Part shown: piece after piece, positions 1 to 9,220 of the stretch | How the letters are laid out: each line of letters opens with the position of its first letter | Position numbering within the stretch: the stretch's first letter is position 1 | Source: DATCLS01 sp036563805 | GTDB lineage: Bacteria; Actinomycetota; Acidimicrobiia; Acidimicrobiales; VFJN01 | Direction: 5' to 3' | Assembly (NCBI GenBank): GCA_036563805.1 | Contig: DATCLS010000094.1 | Location: forward strand, 117,970-181,969 | Length of the DNA stretch: 64,000 nt | Position numbers and translations under genes: made by a program | Notes under the pieces: model-generated | Databases searched by the model: none | What the model saw: the letters and a program-made list of their open reading frames with translations, nothing else | What the model was told of the DNA's origin: nothing

Positions 1-123
1 ACCAGAACGTCCCGGTCCGCGCCGTCCGCTGACCGGGCGCGCCCGTCCGCGCCCGGCCCCCGGCGGCCCGGGCCCTCGGCAGAGCCGGCCGCCGGCAGGA
101 CGGGCCGTCGGCCGGGTGCGCAC

Positions 124-894
124 CTAGTCGGCGGCCGCCGCGCCGTCGCCGGCCGGGCCGCCCACCGCGGTGAACAGCTGGGTGGTGACCCGGTCGCCGG
201 CCTCGCCGGCCGGCCCGGACCAGGTGATGGCGCCGTGGTCGAGCATGGCGACGCGGTCGCAGAGCCGGAGGGCGTGACCGACGTGCTGCTCGACGACGAG
301 CAGGGCCGTGCCGGCGCCGCGGAGGCGCTGGAGCGAGTCGTAGATCTGGTCGACGACGATGGGGGCCAGGCCCAGCGACAGCTCGTCGGCCACGAGGAGC
401 CTGGGCGCCTCGACCAGCACCCGGGCGAGCGAGAGCATGCGCTGCTCTCCGCCGGACAGGCTCCCCGCCAGCTGGTGGCGGCGCCCCGCCAGCGCGGGGA
501 ACAGCTCGAAGGCCTGGTCGAGGCCGGTGCGGACGCCGCGACGACCTCGGGAGCGCCGGAAGGACAGGGCCAGGTTCTCCTCGACGGTGAGCGTGGCGAA
601 CACCGACCGCCCCTCGGGGGCGTGAGCGACGCCGGCCCGGGCGAACTGGTAGGGCCGGGAGCCGGTGAGGTCGGCGCCGTCGACCAGCACGGCCCCCTCG
701 GTGGGCACGACCAGCCCCGAGGCGACGCGGGCGACGGTGGTCTTGCCCGCTCCGTTGGGGCCGACCAGCGCCACCGCCTCGCCCGGGGCGACGGCCAGCG
801 ACACGCCGAACAGGGCCCGGAACGGCCCGTAGGCGGCGCTGACGGCGCGCAGCTCGAAGACGGGGGTGCCGTCGGTGGTCGGGTCCGCGGTCAC
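124..894 (-). CDS. livF: Liv-type ABC transporter ATP-binding protein (LivF family)
   Basis: Second ATPase subunit of a branched-chain-amino-acid-type importer; it hydrolyses ATP on the cytoplasmic face of the fused permease encoded at 1658-3754. Walker A GPNGAGKTT is at residues 45-53, the signature LSGGEQRML follows, and Walker B reads LLVADELSLGL, keeping the catalytic Glu but with Leu where DEP is usual. The 256-aa length is normal. The GTG at 894 was chosen because its GTGA overlaps the upstream livG stop by four bases and the family-typical strand VFELRAVSAAYG follows. It is the last gene of the leftward operon that starts near 9214. The true substrate may be a carboxylic acid rather than an amino acid, given the catabolic genes upstream. 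Confidence 0.93.
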   Translation of the reverse strand: MTADPTTDGTPVFELRAVSAAYGPFRALFGVSLAVAPGEAVALVGPNGAGKTTVARVASGLVVPTEGAVLVDGADLTGSRPYQFARAGVAHAPEGRSVFATLTVEENLALSFRRSRGRRGVRTGLDQAFELFPALAGRRHQLAGSLSGGEQRMLSLARVLVEAPRLLVADELSLGLAPIVVDQIYDSLQRLRGAGTALLVVEQHVGHALRLCDRVAMLDHGAITWSGPAGEAGDRVTTQLFTAVGGPAGDGAAAAD

Positions 895-1661
895 GACGCC
901 TCCTCCAGCTCGCCGAGGTAGGCCCGGCGCATCTCGTCGCTGGCCATGACCTCGGCGGTCGGCCCTTGCGTCACGAGCCGCCCGAAGTCGAGCAGGTAGC
1001 TGCGGGTGGTGAAGCCGGCCACCAGCTCGACGTCGTGCTCGACGAGCAGGATGGCGAAGCCGCGCTCGTCCTGGACCCGCCGCAGCGTCGCGGCCAGCGC
1101 CGCGGTCTCGGCCCGGTCCAGCCCCGACGAGGGCTCGTCGAGCAGCAGCACCTTGGGGTCGGTCATGAGCGCCCGCCCGACCTCGACCAGGCGGCCCTTG
1201 CCGAGGCTGAGCCGCTCGACGGGCTCGTCGGCCATGTCGCCGAGGCCGAGCAGGTCGAGGACCTCGTCGCACCGGGCGATCTCGTCGGGCTGGGGTCGGC
1301 CGCGGCCGATCAGGTCCTTCCACAGCCGGCCCGTGCCGCGGCGGACCCGCTCGGCGACGAGCAGGTGCTCGCGCACGGTGCAGTCGGGGAACAGCTCGAT
1401 CCGCTGGAACGTCCGGCCGATCCCGAGCCGGGCCCGCTCGTGCACGGGCAGGCGCGTGACGTCCCGCCCGTCGAGCTCGACCGAGCCGGCGTCGGCCCGC
1501 AGCACGCCGAGCAGGCAGTTGAACAGGGTGGTCTTCCCGGCGCCGTTGGGGCCGATCAGCCCGACGCGCTCCCCCACGCCGACCTCGACGTCGACGCCGT
1601 CGAGGGCGACGATGCCGGCGAAGCGCTTGGTCACCCCGGTGGCTTTCAGGACGGTGCTCAT
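891..1661 (-). CDS. livG: Liv-type ABC transporter ATP-binding protein (LivG family)
   Basis: First ATPase subunit of the same importer. Walker A GPNGAGKTT is at residues 37-45 and Walker B LLLDEPSSGLD is intact. The signature motif is unusual, reading LSLGKGRLVEVGRAL where LivG proteins usually have LPxGxQRxLEIARAL. The 256-aa length is typical. The ATG at 1661 overlaps the permease stop by ATGA and the gene overlaps livF by GTGA, so permease, LivG and LivF are probably translationally coupled. Confidence 0.93.
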   Translation of the reverse strand: MSTVLKATGVTKRFAGIVALDGVDVEVGVGERVGLIGPNGAGKTTLFNCLLGVLRADAGSVELDGRDVTRLPVHERARLGIGRTFQRIELFPDCTVREHLLVAERVRRGTGRLWKDLIGRGRPQPDEIARCDEVLDLLGLGDMADEPVERLSLGKGRLVEVGRALMTDPKVLLLDEPSSGLDRAETAALAATLRRVQDERGFAILLVEHDVELVAGFTTRSYLLDFGRLVTQGPTAEVMASDEMRRAYLGELEEAS

Positions 1662-3754
1662 GACACGGGCTCCGGCTCGGCGTCGGCGTGCGGGGCGACC
1701 GCCGGGGGGCTCGGGGCCCGCCGAGCCCGCCGGCGGTCGGCCCGGGCGGCGGCCCGCCGCTTGTTGGCCTCGATGAGGCCCTCGGGGTGGCGGGCGAACT
1801 GGATGGTGGCGAGCCCGAACAGCACCAGCCGCCACTTGGGCGACACCGGGAAGATCCCGGGTATGCGGTCGGGGCTGCGTAGGATCCAACCCAGCACCGT
1901 GCCCTTGAGGATCAGGGTGTCGAACAGCGCGAAGGCGGCGCCCGCGTTCACCGCCCCCTCCACGGTCCGGGAGCCCAGCGTCACGACCAGCACGATCCAG
2001 AACAGCGCCGCGAACGGGGCGAAGTTGTTGGCGTAGTTCACGTTCTCCTGGTGGATGGCGAGCAGCGCCCCGCCCAGGCCGGCGATGAACGCCGAGAGGG
2101 CGAAGGCGACGAGCCGGGCCCGGGCCGGCGAGATGCCGATCGACTGGGCCGCCAGCTCGCTGCCCCGCAGGGCCCGCAGGGTCTGGCCGACCGTCCCCTC
2201 ACGGATCTGGACGACCGCCAGGCCGACGAGGACCAGCAGGACGATGGCCAGCACGAGGAACGCCTTGTCGTCGGCCAGGTCCCACGGGCCGATCACCGGC
2301 CGTGGCACCCGCGTGCCCTGCAGCAGCGCCGTGTCGCTGCCCCCGACCCAGGAGAACTTCAGCATCACCGAGTCGAAGAAGAACGCGAACGCCAGCGTGG
2401 CGATCGCCACCCAGATGCCCGACAGCCGGCGGAGCGGCAGCGACAGCAGCGCCCCCACGCCCGCGGCGATGGCGGCGCCGACGAACGCGGCCGGGAGCAC
2501 CGACATGTCGTAGCGGTCGACCAGCTGGAACACCGTGAACGCCCCGATGGCGGCGAACGTGCCCTGGCACAGGGAGATCAGCCCGCCGAACCCGGTGAGC
2601 ACCGTGACCGACAGGAAGATGATCGACAGGATCACCGCCTGGGTGACCAGGAACACCCACGTCCGGTCGCCCTGCGTGAACAGGACGATCGCCACCAGCG
2701 CCAGGAAGGCGGTGCCGGCGATGCGGGTGACCGCGGTGGTGCGGGCGTCGCGGGTGGCGGCGGCCAGCGACGGCGGCGGCGGGTCGACCCCGGCCAGCGG
2801 GTCGCCCGCCTCCCGGGCCCGGCGGATGCCGGGCACGAGCACCAGCACCCCGAACAGCACCACGAACGGGATGGCGGGGGTCAGGTTGTCCTGCAGGGGC
2901 TCGAGCCACGACGCCGTCTGGCTCCACCGCGGCAGGAACGTGTTGAGCACCGCGATGACGATCCCCAGCCCCAGCCCGCCGAGCAGCGCCCGGGGAAGCG
3001 ACACCAGCCTCCCGACCGCGGCCGCGGCGATCGCCACCACGACGAGGTTGAAGAACTCGTTGGCGGCCAGGGTGTTGAACCGGGGGGCGATCAGCACGCC
3101 GGCCAGGCCGGCGAACAGCGACGACAGCGCCCAGGCGAACGCCGAGACCCGGTCGGCGGCGATGCCGTCCAGCTCGGTCATGCGCGGGCTCTCGACCACC
3201 GCCCGCATCTGCAGGCCGATGCCCGTGAACCGGAACAGGGCGCCGAGCGCCGCCATGCCGGCGACGGCCACGCCCATGGCCACCAGCTCGTTGCGGGAGA
3301 ACGAGTAGGCCCCGAACGGGTCGTAGAACACGCCCGCCCCGTCCGGCACGATGCCCACCGGCGTCACGCCGGCGATGGCCTCGAAGTGGGTGGCCAGATC
3401 GACCAGCGGCGGCAGCGCCACCGCCAGGCCGATCGTCACCACCAGCTTCGCCACCGGCGGGGCGGTGCGCAGGTGCCGGAAGATCAGGCCCTCCAGCACC
3501 AGGCCGATCGCCGGCGCCAGCACGAACACCGACACGATCAGCGACGGCCAGATACCCCACCCCCACTCGGTGTGGGTCTTGAAGTACATGACCGCCGACG
3601 CGTACGCCTGCGCCCCGAACGCCAGGTTGAACACGCCGGAGGTCTTGTAGGTCAGCACGAACCCGAGCGCGATCAGGGCGTAGATCGTCCCGGGAGGCGT
3701 GCCCTGCAGGATGGCGGTGAACAGGTCCGATCCGACCGATGCGGCCAACGTCAT
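1658..3754 (-). CDS. fused LivH-LivM branched-chain amino acid-type ABC permease
   Basis: Inner-membrane permease of 698 aa that carries both Liv permease halves in one chain. Residues about 10-300 resemble LivH (start TAILQGTPPGTIYALIALGF). A hydrophilic linker of Pro, Ala and Arg lies around 310-340. Residues about 345-650 resemble LivM, with the typical GTVGQTLRALRGSELAAQSI loop. The C-terminal 45 residues are Arg/Ala/Pro-rich and look cytoplasmic. LivH and LivM are normally separate proteins. An AGGGGGA ribosome-binding site precedes the ATG, and 21 bases separate it from the binding-protein gene. Confidence 0.93.
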   Translation of the reverse strand: MTLAASVGSDLFTAILQGTPPGTIYALIALGFVLTYKTSGVFNLAFGAQAYASAVMYFKTHTEWGWGIWPSLIVSVFVLAPAIGLVLEGLIFRHLRTAPPVAKLVVTIGLAVALPPLVDLATHFEAIAGVTPVGIVPDGAGVFYDPFGAYSFSRNELVAMGVAVAGMAALGALFRFTGIGLQMRAVVESPRMTELDGIAADRVSAFAWALSSLFAGLAGVLIAPRFNTLAANEFFNLVVVAIAAAAVGRLVSLPRALLGGLGLGIVIAVLNTFLPRWSQTASWLEPLQDNLTPAIPFVVLFGVLVLVPGIRRAREAGDPLAGVDPPPPSLAAATRDARTTAVTRIAGTAFLALVAIVLFTQGDRTWVFLVTQAVILSIIFLSVTVLTGFGGLISLCQGTFAAIGAFTVFQLVDRYDMSVLPAAFVGAAIAAGVGALLSLPLRRLSGIWVAIATLAFAFFFDSVMLKFSWVGGSDTALLQGTRVPRPVIGPWDLADDKAFLVLAIVLLVLVGLAVVQIREGTVGQTLRALRGSELAAQSIGISPARARLVAFALSAFIAGLGGALLAIHQENVNYANNFAPFAALFWIVLVVTLGSRTVEGAVNAGAAFALFDTLILKGTVLGWILRSPDRIPGIFPVSPKWRLVLFGLATIQFARHPEGLIEANKRRAAARADRRRARRAPSPPAVAPHADAEPEPVS

Positions 3755-3775
3755 GGTGTGGTCCCCCTGCGGACG

Positions 3776-5149
3776 CTATTCGAAGTTGGTCGGCTCCGGT
3801 TCACCCCACTCGCGGGTGCTGCCGTCCCAGCAGTACCAGGGGGCGGACTCGTCGCCGACGACCTCGAACCGGCCGTCGTGGACCTGGACGTAGGCGTAGC
3901 ACTCCTGGGCGTACCCGTGGGTCGCCGGGTCGTCCTCCGTCGGGGGCTCGTGCTGGCGCGTCCAGTCGACCGGGTTGATGAGGCCGCCGGCCGTGTACTC
4001 GGTCATCTGGTTGGTCGCCTCGATCACGCTCTCCCGCGTGAAGTCCTCCCCAGCGGCGAGGATCCCCTGGTAGGCCAGGTCGGCGTTGATCCAGCCCACC
4101 ATCGCGATCTCGGTGGGCTCGCTGCCGGTCTCCTCCATCCACTCGAAGTAGTCGGCCAGGGCGCTGTCGCCCGGGTCGGCCTCGAAGGGGCGGAAGGCCA
4201 CCTGGACCAGGTCGCCCTCGAACAGGTCGCCGGCCTCCTCGACGAACGCCTGATCGTAGGTGTTGGGGTGCAGCATGGGCACGTCGCCCATGCCTTGGCG
4301 CTCCAGCTCCTGGGCCAGGGTCTTCATGCCGTTGAGGTCCATGCACGTGCCGATGAAGTCGACGCCGGCGTCGCGCATGGCCGTGACCTCGGGGGCGATG
4401 CCGTTGGGCAGGCCGAAGGCCAGCTCGTCGTTCGTGTACACCAGCTCCTGGCCCGTCTCATCGGCGTACATCTCGATCGAGTCGGCGTTGGCGGTCACAC
4501 AGTCCTTCGAGGCCTCGCTGACGCCGTAGCCGAGCACGGCCACCCGCGAGGCGTCGACCAGTGTGCCGGCGTACGGCAGGGACCGGCTCGTGCAGGTCTG
4601 ACACCGGGCGCCCCAGTTGGCGAAGATCCCCTCCTGGCCGTTCATCTCGGCCGCGTGGATGCCCCACACGTACAGCGGGATGCCGGCGTCGGCCACCTCG
4701 TGCCAGCCGCTCGCCACCTGGGTGGCGCTGAACGCCGCGAACACGTCGTTGGCGGAGACGATCTCGAGCGCCCGCTCCTGGTTGCGCGCCAGCTCATCGT
4801 CGAGCTGGGTCGTGAGCACGAGCTCGCGCCCGTGGACCCCGCCCTCGCTGTTGCGGAACGCGAAGTAGGCCTCGATGCCCTCGACATAGCAGTCGAGGTT
4901 GCAGGTGCCGAGCGGGTTGTTCGAGTTGGTGCCGAACGCCGCGAACCGGATCTCGTCCTCGGTCACGCCGGGGACGCGGCTGCCGCCGGAGCCACCGCCC
5001 GACGCGTCGCTGCTCTCGCTCGGCTCCTCCCGCCCGGAGGCGTCGTCGTCACCCGAGCCCGAGTTGCCGCACGCGGCGGCCACGAGCCCCAGCGCGACGA
5101 GCGCGCCGGCGAGCCGGTACCGCCACCGGGCGGTCGTGTTGTCGGACAT
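3776..5149 (-). CDS. periplasmic-binding lipoprotein of the Liv-type importer
   Basis: Substrate-binding protein of the Peripla_BP_6 (LivJ/K-like) type, 457 aa. A lipoprotein signal is clear: basic start, hydrophobic core LAGALVALGLVAAA and lipobox Cys at residue 27, followed by a Gly/Ser/Asp/Glu-rich tether to about residue 60. The mature part opens with VPGVTEDEIRFAAFGTNS, the usual first strand of this fold. It should be anchored outside the membrane and deliver ligand to the fused permease just downstream. A GGAGGGG site precedes the ATG. The ligand is unknown; the adjacent thiolase and thioesterase-fold genes suggest a compound degraded as a CoA ester. Confidence 0.92.
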   Translation of the reverse strand: MSDNTTARWRYRLAGALVALGLVAAACGNSGSGDDDASGREEPSESSDASGGGSGGSRVPGVTEDEIRFAAFGTNSNNPLGTCNLDCYVEGIEAYFAFRNSEGGVHGRELVLTTQLDDELARNQERALEIVSANDVFAAFSATQVASGWHEVADAGIPLYVWGIHAAEMNGQEGIFANWGARCQTCTSRSLPYAGTLVDASRVAVLGYGVSEASKDCVTANADSIEMYADETGQELVYTNDELAFGLPNGIAPEVTAMRDAGVDFIGTCMDLNGMKTLAQELERQGMGDVPMLHPNTYDQAFVEEAGDLFEGDLVQVAFRPFEADPGDSALADYFEWMEETGSEPTEIAMVGWINADLAYQGILAAGEDFTRESVIEATNQMTEYTAGGLINPVDWTRQHEPPTEDDPATHGYAQECYAYVQVHDGRFEVVGDESAPWYCWDGSTREWGEPEPTNFE

Positions 5150-5179
5150 GGCCCCCCTCCATGTTGCCTGTCTCTGTTG

Positions 5180-6364
5180 TCAGGTCTGCGGCGCAGGCAC
5201 CTCCAGCACCACGGCCGTCGACATCCCCCCGCCCGCGCACATGGCGGCCACGCCGGTGCCTCCCCCTCGCCGGCGCAGCTCGTGCACGAGCGAGATCACC
5301 ATCCGGGCCCCCGTCATGGCGACCGGGTGCCCCAGGCTGCACCCGCTGCCCAGCACGTTGACGAGGGCGTCGTCGATGCCGAGGATCCGCGTCGTCGCCA
5401 CGCACATCGACGCGAACGCCTCGTTGATCTCCCACAGGTCGACGTCGCCGACCGTCAGGCCGGCCCGGTCGAGCGCCTTGGGGATGGCGACCGTCGGCGC
5501 CAGCCCCGTCCGGCGCGGCGGCACGCCGGCCGACGCCCAGGCCCGCACCACCCCGAGCGGCTCGCGCCCCGCCGCCTCGGCGACCGACCGCTCGGCGATC
5601 ACCAGGGCCGCCGCCCCGTCGTTCACGCCCGACGAGTTGCCGGCCGTGATGCTGAACCCCTCGATCTCGGGGTGGAGCGGCTTGAGCGCGGCCAGCTTCT
5701 CCATGCTCGTGTCGCGCCGGGGGTGCTCGTCGACCGCGAACGTCGTGCGGGTGCCGTCGCGCCGCTCGACCTCGATCGGCACGATCTCCTCGACGAAGGC
5801 GCCGGCGTCGATGGCGGCCACGGCCCGCTGGTGCGAGCGCAGCGCCCAAGCGTCCATCTCCTCGCGGGTGACGCCGGCCTCGACGGCCGCGTTCCAGCCC
5901 ACGGTGATCGACATGTCGAGGTTGGGGGCCTCGGGCGTGTCCACGTGGCTGGGCGGCTGCCAGTCGGCCCAGTCGTCGGTGCCGGGCACCCTCCGCAGGA
6001 AGCGCGGCATGGTCGACACCGACTCGACGCCGCCGGCCACCACCACCTCGTCCATCCCGGCCCGGATGGTGGCGGCGGCCGTCGTGACGGCGGCCAGGCC
6101 CGAGGCGCAGTGCCGGTTGTGGGCCACGCCGGCCACGTGCTCGAGGCCGGCCTCGAGCGCCGCGTAGCGGGCGATGTCGCCGCCGCCGTAGCGCTGCTCC
6201 CCCATGACGGCGTCGTCGATGAGCGCCGGGTCGAGCCCGGAGCGGTCGACGGCCTCGCGGACGACGTGCGTGGCCAGCTCGTAGGCGTCGACGTCGACCA
6301 GCGTGCCCTTGAAGGCGGTGCCGATCGGCGTGCGGGCCGTGGAGACGATGACCGCGTCGGTCAC
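5180..6364 (-). CDS. thiolase (acetyl-CoA acyltransferase)
   Basis: Thiolase-family enzyme of 394 aa, normal length, predicted to cleave 3-ketoacyl-CoA with CoA in the cytoplasm. The nucleophile Cys86 lies in NRHCASGLAAV. The later landmarks GNSSGVNDGAAAL, NEAFAS, GSGCSLGHPVAMTGARM (catalytic His) and CAGGGMSTAVVLE (second catalytic Cys) are all intact, unlike the thiolase-fold proteins at 11468 and 33926. The GTG at 6364 overlaps the stop of the upstream thioesterase-fold gene by GTGA and gives the standard N-terminus TDAVIVSTARTPIG. Together with the dehydrogenase at 7182 it could complete a beta-oxidation cycle. Confidence 0.95.
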   Translation of the reverse strand: MTDAVIVSTARTPIGTAFKGTLVDVDAYELATHVVREAVDRSGLDPALIDDAVMGEQRYGGGDIARYAALEAGLEHVAGVAHNRHCASGLAAVTTAAATIRAGMDEVVVAGGVESVSTMPRFLRRVPGTDDWADWQPPSHVDTPEAPNLDMSITVGWNAAVEAGVTREEMDAWALRSHQRAVAAIDAGAFVEEIVPIEVERRDGTRTTFAVDEHPRRDTSMEKLAALKPLHPEIEGFSITAGNSSGVNDGAAALVIAERSVAEAAGREPLGVVRAWASAGVPPRRTGLAPTVAIPKALDRAGLTVGDVDLWEINEAFASMCVATTRILGIDDALVNVLGSGCSLGHPVAMTGARMVISLVHELRRRGGGTGVAAMCAGGGMSTAVVLEVPAPQT

Positions 6365-7179
6365 AGCCCGCTCCCTTTCTGGAGGGGGCGGATCATGGCG
6401 TCCTGGACGTAGGAGGCGACGAGGGTGCCGTCGGGCCGGAACACGTGGGCCCGGCCGTAGGACCGGCCCCGCCCGGCGTACGGGCTGTGGTGGGCCAGCA
6501 GCAGCCACTCGTCGGCCGGGAACGGCTCGTGGAACGTGAGCGTGTGGCTGATCACGCCGGTCGACAGCGTCACGTGCGCCTGGGCCTGCCCGACCCCGGC
6601 GTGGGGCCGCATGGCGGTGGCGATGAGGAAGCCGTCGGTGGCGTAGGCGAGCAGCGCCTGGGCGATGCCCGGCTCGTCGGGCGCGCCGGGGAACCGACTC
6701 CAGGCGTCGAGCTCGGGCGGGCCCACCTGGTCGGGGTCGTTGACGTCGACGTCGCCGACGATGCGGACCTGCCACTCGCCGTCGTCGCCGGCGTCGTCCG
6801 GCGGCTCGACGTCGTCGGGGGCCGGGTCCGCGTGGCGGATGAGGTCGGGCTCGTCCGCGGTGAGCAGCACCAGCGAGCGGGCGCACAGCCGGTCGCCCTG
6901 GGCGATCGTCACCGTGCTGCTGGCGAACGCCCGCCCGGCGTGCATGCGGTCGACCGTGATCTCGACCGGCGACTCGGACCTGCCGGCCCGGGCGAAGATC
7001 GTGTGGACGGTCTTGACGGTCTTGTCGTCTTGGCCGGCGAGCGCGGCGACGATCGTCTGGGCCAGCAGCTGGCCCCCGAAGATCACCGGTGTGCCGGACT
7101 CGGCGTTGGTGCCCCGGTAGGTGTCCTCGCCGGTCTGCTCGAGGCGCAGCGCCCGGACGAGGTCGTCGACGGCGACCAT
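6361..7179 (-). CDS. acyl-CoA thioesterase II-like (TesB, double hotdog) protein
   Basis: A 272-aa double-hotdog protein of the TesB family. The N-terminal hotdog has the typical VIFGGQLLAQTIVAA, and the C-terminal hotdog ends in SYVQDAMIR, which contains the Gln of the TesB active site. Two other TesB landmarks differ: the SLDH motif that supplies the catalytic Asp reads VISH, and the Thr position in the following loop reads HHSPYAG. It may therefore be a weak or altered thioesterase, or an acyl-CoA-binding relative. It overlaps the thiolase start by GTGA and starts two bases after the stop of the SDR gene upstream, so it belongs to the same operon. Confidence 0.85.
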   Translation of the reverse strand: MVAVDDLVRALRLEQTGEDTYRGTNAESGTPVIFGGQLLAQTIVAALAGQDDKTVKTVHTIFARAGRSESPVEITVDRMHAGRAFASSTVTIAQGDRLCARSLVLLTADEPDLIRHADPAPDDVEPPDDAGDDGEWQVRIVGDVDVNDPDQVGPPELDAWSRFPGAPDEPGIAQALLAYATDGFLIATAMRPHAGVGQAQAHVTLSTGVISHTLTFHEPFPADEWLLLAHHSPYAGRGRSYGRAHVFRPDGTLVASYVQDAMIRPLQKGSGL

Positions 7180-7181
7180 GG

Positions 7182-7952
7182 CTACTTCGGCGGAAAGCGC
7201 AGCGCGCCGTCGAGGCGGATGTTCTCGCCGTTGAGGTAGGGGTTGCGGGCGATCGACTCGACGAGGAGGGCGAACTCCTCGGGCCGGCCCATCCGCTTGG
7301 GGAACACGATGTTGCGCGTCAGGTGCTCGCGCATCTCCTCGCCGACGCTCAGCATGATGGGCGTGCCCATCGTGCCGGGGGCGATGGCGCACACCCGGAT
7401 GCCGAGGGCGGCCAGGTCGCGGGCCAGCGGCAGCGTCATGCCCAGGATGGCGCCCTTGGCCGCCGCGTAGGCGAGCTGGCCGGCCTGGCCCTCGATGCCG
7501 GCGATCGAGGCCGTGTTGACCACGACCCCGCGCTGGCCGTGCTCGTCGGGCTCGTTGGCGCCCATGGCCGCGGCCGCGAAGCGGGTGACGTTGAACGTGC
7601 CGACCGCGTTCATCTCCATCGTGGAGACGAACACGCCCTTGTCGTGGGGCGTGCCGTCGCGGGCCACCGTGCGGCCGCCGCCGGTGGCGCCGCCGGCGAC
7701 GTTGACCAGCAGCGAGAACGTGCCGACCGAGCGGGCGGCCTCGATCGCCGCCCGCACGTCGTCGTCGTCGGTCACGTCGCCGCCGACGGCCACGGCCCGG
7801 TCGCCGAGCTCCTTGGCCAGGTCGGAGGCCCGGTCGCCGTCGCGGTCGAAGATGGCCACACCCAGGCCGAGGCCGGCCAGGTGGCGCACGGTCGCGCCGC
7901 CGAGGCCTCCCGCCCCGCCGGTCACCAGTGCCGATCGTCCGTCCAGGTCCAC
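7182..7952 (-). CDS. SDR dehydrogenase, HSD17B10-like (3-hydroxyacyl-CoA dehydrogenase type 2)
   Basis: Short-chain dehydrogenase/reductase of 256 aa. The NAD site TGGAGGLG is near the N-terminus, the active-site Ser lies in NTASIAG and Tyr/Lys in LAYAAAKGAI. The stretch GMTLPLARDLAALGIRVCAI followed by APGTMGTPI closely recalls mitochondrial HSD17B10, which oxidises 3-hydroxyacyl-CoA and hydroxysteroids, so this is the likely 3-hydroxyacyl-CoA step before the thiolase at 5180. The GTG at 7952 gives the family N-terminus DLDGRSALVTGG. A 65-base gap separates it from the amidohydrolase upstream; I see no separate promoter there. Confidence 0.9.
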   Translation of the reverse strand: MDLDGRSALVTGGAGGLGGATVRHLAGLGLGVAIFDRDGDRASDLAKELGDRAVAVGGDVTDDDDVRAAIEAARSVGTFSLLVNVAGGATGGGRTVARDGTPHDKGVFVSTMEMNAVGTFNVTRFAAAAMGANEPDEHGQRGVVVNTASIAGIEGQAGQLAYAAAKGAILGMTLPLARDLAALGIRVCAIAPGTMGTPIMLSVGEEMREHLTRNIVFPKRMGRPEEFALLVESIARNPYLNGENIRLDGALRFPPK

Positions 7953-8017
7953 GTGCGTCGTCGTCCTCTCTGTGGAAGCTCTGTGGGCTGCGGTGGTCGG
8001 TGCGGGTGACGGGCCGC

Positions 8018-9214
8018 TCAGGCCGCAGCCAGGCTCGGCACCTTCATGATCCGGGCCAGGTTGCCGCCCATGATCTTGGCCTGATCCTCGGTCGACATCC
8101 CGGGCGGCAGGTGGTCGACGTAGGTGCACGGCTGGGCCAGGCCCTCGGGGTGCGGATAGTCGGACCCGAAGAGCAGGTGGTCGATGCCGAGCACGTCGAC
8201 GAGCTCGCCGATGTCGTCCTCGTGGAAGGGGGCCACGTAGACGTTGCGCTTGAACGCCTCGACCGGGTCCTCGTCGAACATCTGCGGCATCTTGCGGTAC
8301 GTGTCCTCGAGGTGGTCGAGGAACGGGACCACCCACTCGGCGCCGTTCTCGATCGAGGCGATGCGCAGGTCGGGGAACCGGGTGAGCAGGCCGTGGCAGG
8401 TCATGGCGGCCGCCGCGTCCTCGATCGGCCGCTTGCCGGCCGTCAGCATCTTGAAGGCGTCGAGCCGGAACGGCAGGTACTCCTCCGGGCCCGTCCAGTC
8501 GGCCTGATAACGGGCGTAGCCGCTGTCGGAGGCGTGCATCCCGACGAGGATGTCGGCGTCGACGACGGCCTGCCAGAACGGGTCGAACTCCTCGAACGCG
8601 AACGACCGCGAGCCCCGGTAGCCCGGAACGGGGGCGGGACGGATGAGGATGCACTTGGCGCCCCGCTCGACGACCCACTCGAGCTCCTCGATGGCCTTCT
8701 CGACGATGGGCAGCGTGATGACGGGCGTGGCGAAGATGCGGTTCTCGTAGTCGAACGTCCACGTCTCGTACATCCACTGGTTGAGGGCGTGGACGACGGC
8801 GTGGGTCAGCTCGGGGTCGTCGCGCATGCGCTCCTCGAGCAGGCTGGCCAGCGTCGGGAACATGAGCGTCTGATCGACGCCCAGCTCGTCCATCAGCGGG
8901 ATGCGCGGCTCGGGCTCACGGAACCCGGGCAGGCACCGGATCGGGTCGCCCACCAGCTCGCGGTACGACTTCCCCTCGGGGTTGCCGTTGCGGAAGTACT
9001 CCTCCTGCGCGCCCGGCGCCGCCACGACGTCGAACGTCGGGTTGGGGATGTACTCGCTGATCACCCCCCGGATGGCGATCTTCGTCCGCCCCCGCACCTC
9101 GACGTACTGGATCGCGTTCTTGTACCGGTCGGGCAGGTGCCGGGTGAACGCGTCCTGCGTCTCGTACATGTGGTTGTCGGAGTCGAAGACAGGGAACTCG
9201 CACCGTCGAGCCAT
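8018..9214 (-). CDS. amidohydrolase 2 family (COG2159) metal-dependent hydrolase or decarboxylase
   Basis: TIM-barrel amidohydrolase of the ACMSD/COG2159 group, 398 aa. The metal-site start reads FPVFDSDNHMYE, and the C-terminal FGSDYPHPEG carries the catalytic Asp. Proteins of this group hydrolyse or decarboxylate carboxylated ring compounds, but many actinobacterial members in catabolic clusters have no assigned reaction. Paralogues lie at 15980 and 53988. It is the first gene of the long leftward operon. The ATG at 9214 lies 7 bases beyond a -10 box and has no ribosome-binding site, so the mRNA is probably leaderless. Confidence 0.9.
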   Translation of the reverse strand: MARRCEFPVFDSDNHMYETQDAFTRHLPDRYKNAIQYVEVRGRTKIAIRGVISEYIPNPTFDVVAAPGAQEEYFRNGNPEGKSYRELVGDPIRCLPGFREPEPRIPLMDELGVDQTLMFPTLASLLEERMRDDPELTHAVVHALNQWMYETWTFDYENRIFATPVITLPIVEKAIEELEWVVERGAKCILIRPAPVPGYRGSRSFAFEEFDPFWQAVVDADILVGMHASDSGYARYQADWTGPEEYLPFRLDAFKMLTAGKRPIEDAAAAMTCHGLLTRFPDLRIASIENGAEWVVPFLDHLEDTYRKMPQMFDEDPVEAFKRNVYVAPFHEDDIGELVDVLGIDHLLFGSDYPHPEGLAQPCTYVDHLPPGMSTEDQAKIMGGNLARIMKVPSLAAA

Positions 9215-9220
9215 GCCCCG

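Noticed and set aside
3..32. Possible C-terminus (QNVPVRAVR) of a rightward gene ending at the window edge
   Set aside because: Only nine codons are visible, so it cannot be supported; the following 90 bases are GC-rich and may hold a terminator.
2051..6412. Very long open frame on the plus strand (over 1400 codons) opposite the Liv and thiolase genes
   Set aside because: It is antisense to several genes with clear motifs and is made of His/Arg/Gln/Asp/Gly-rich low-complexity sequence, as expected from the third-position GC bias of the opposite strand.
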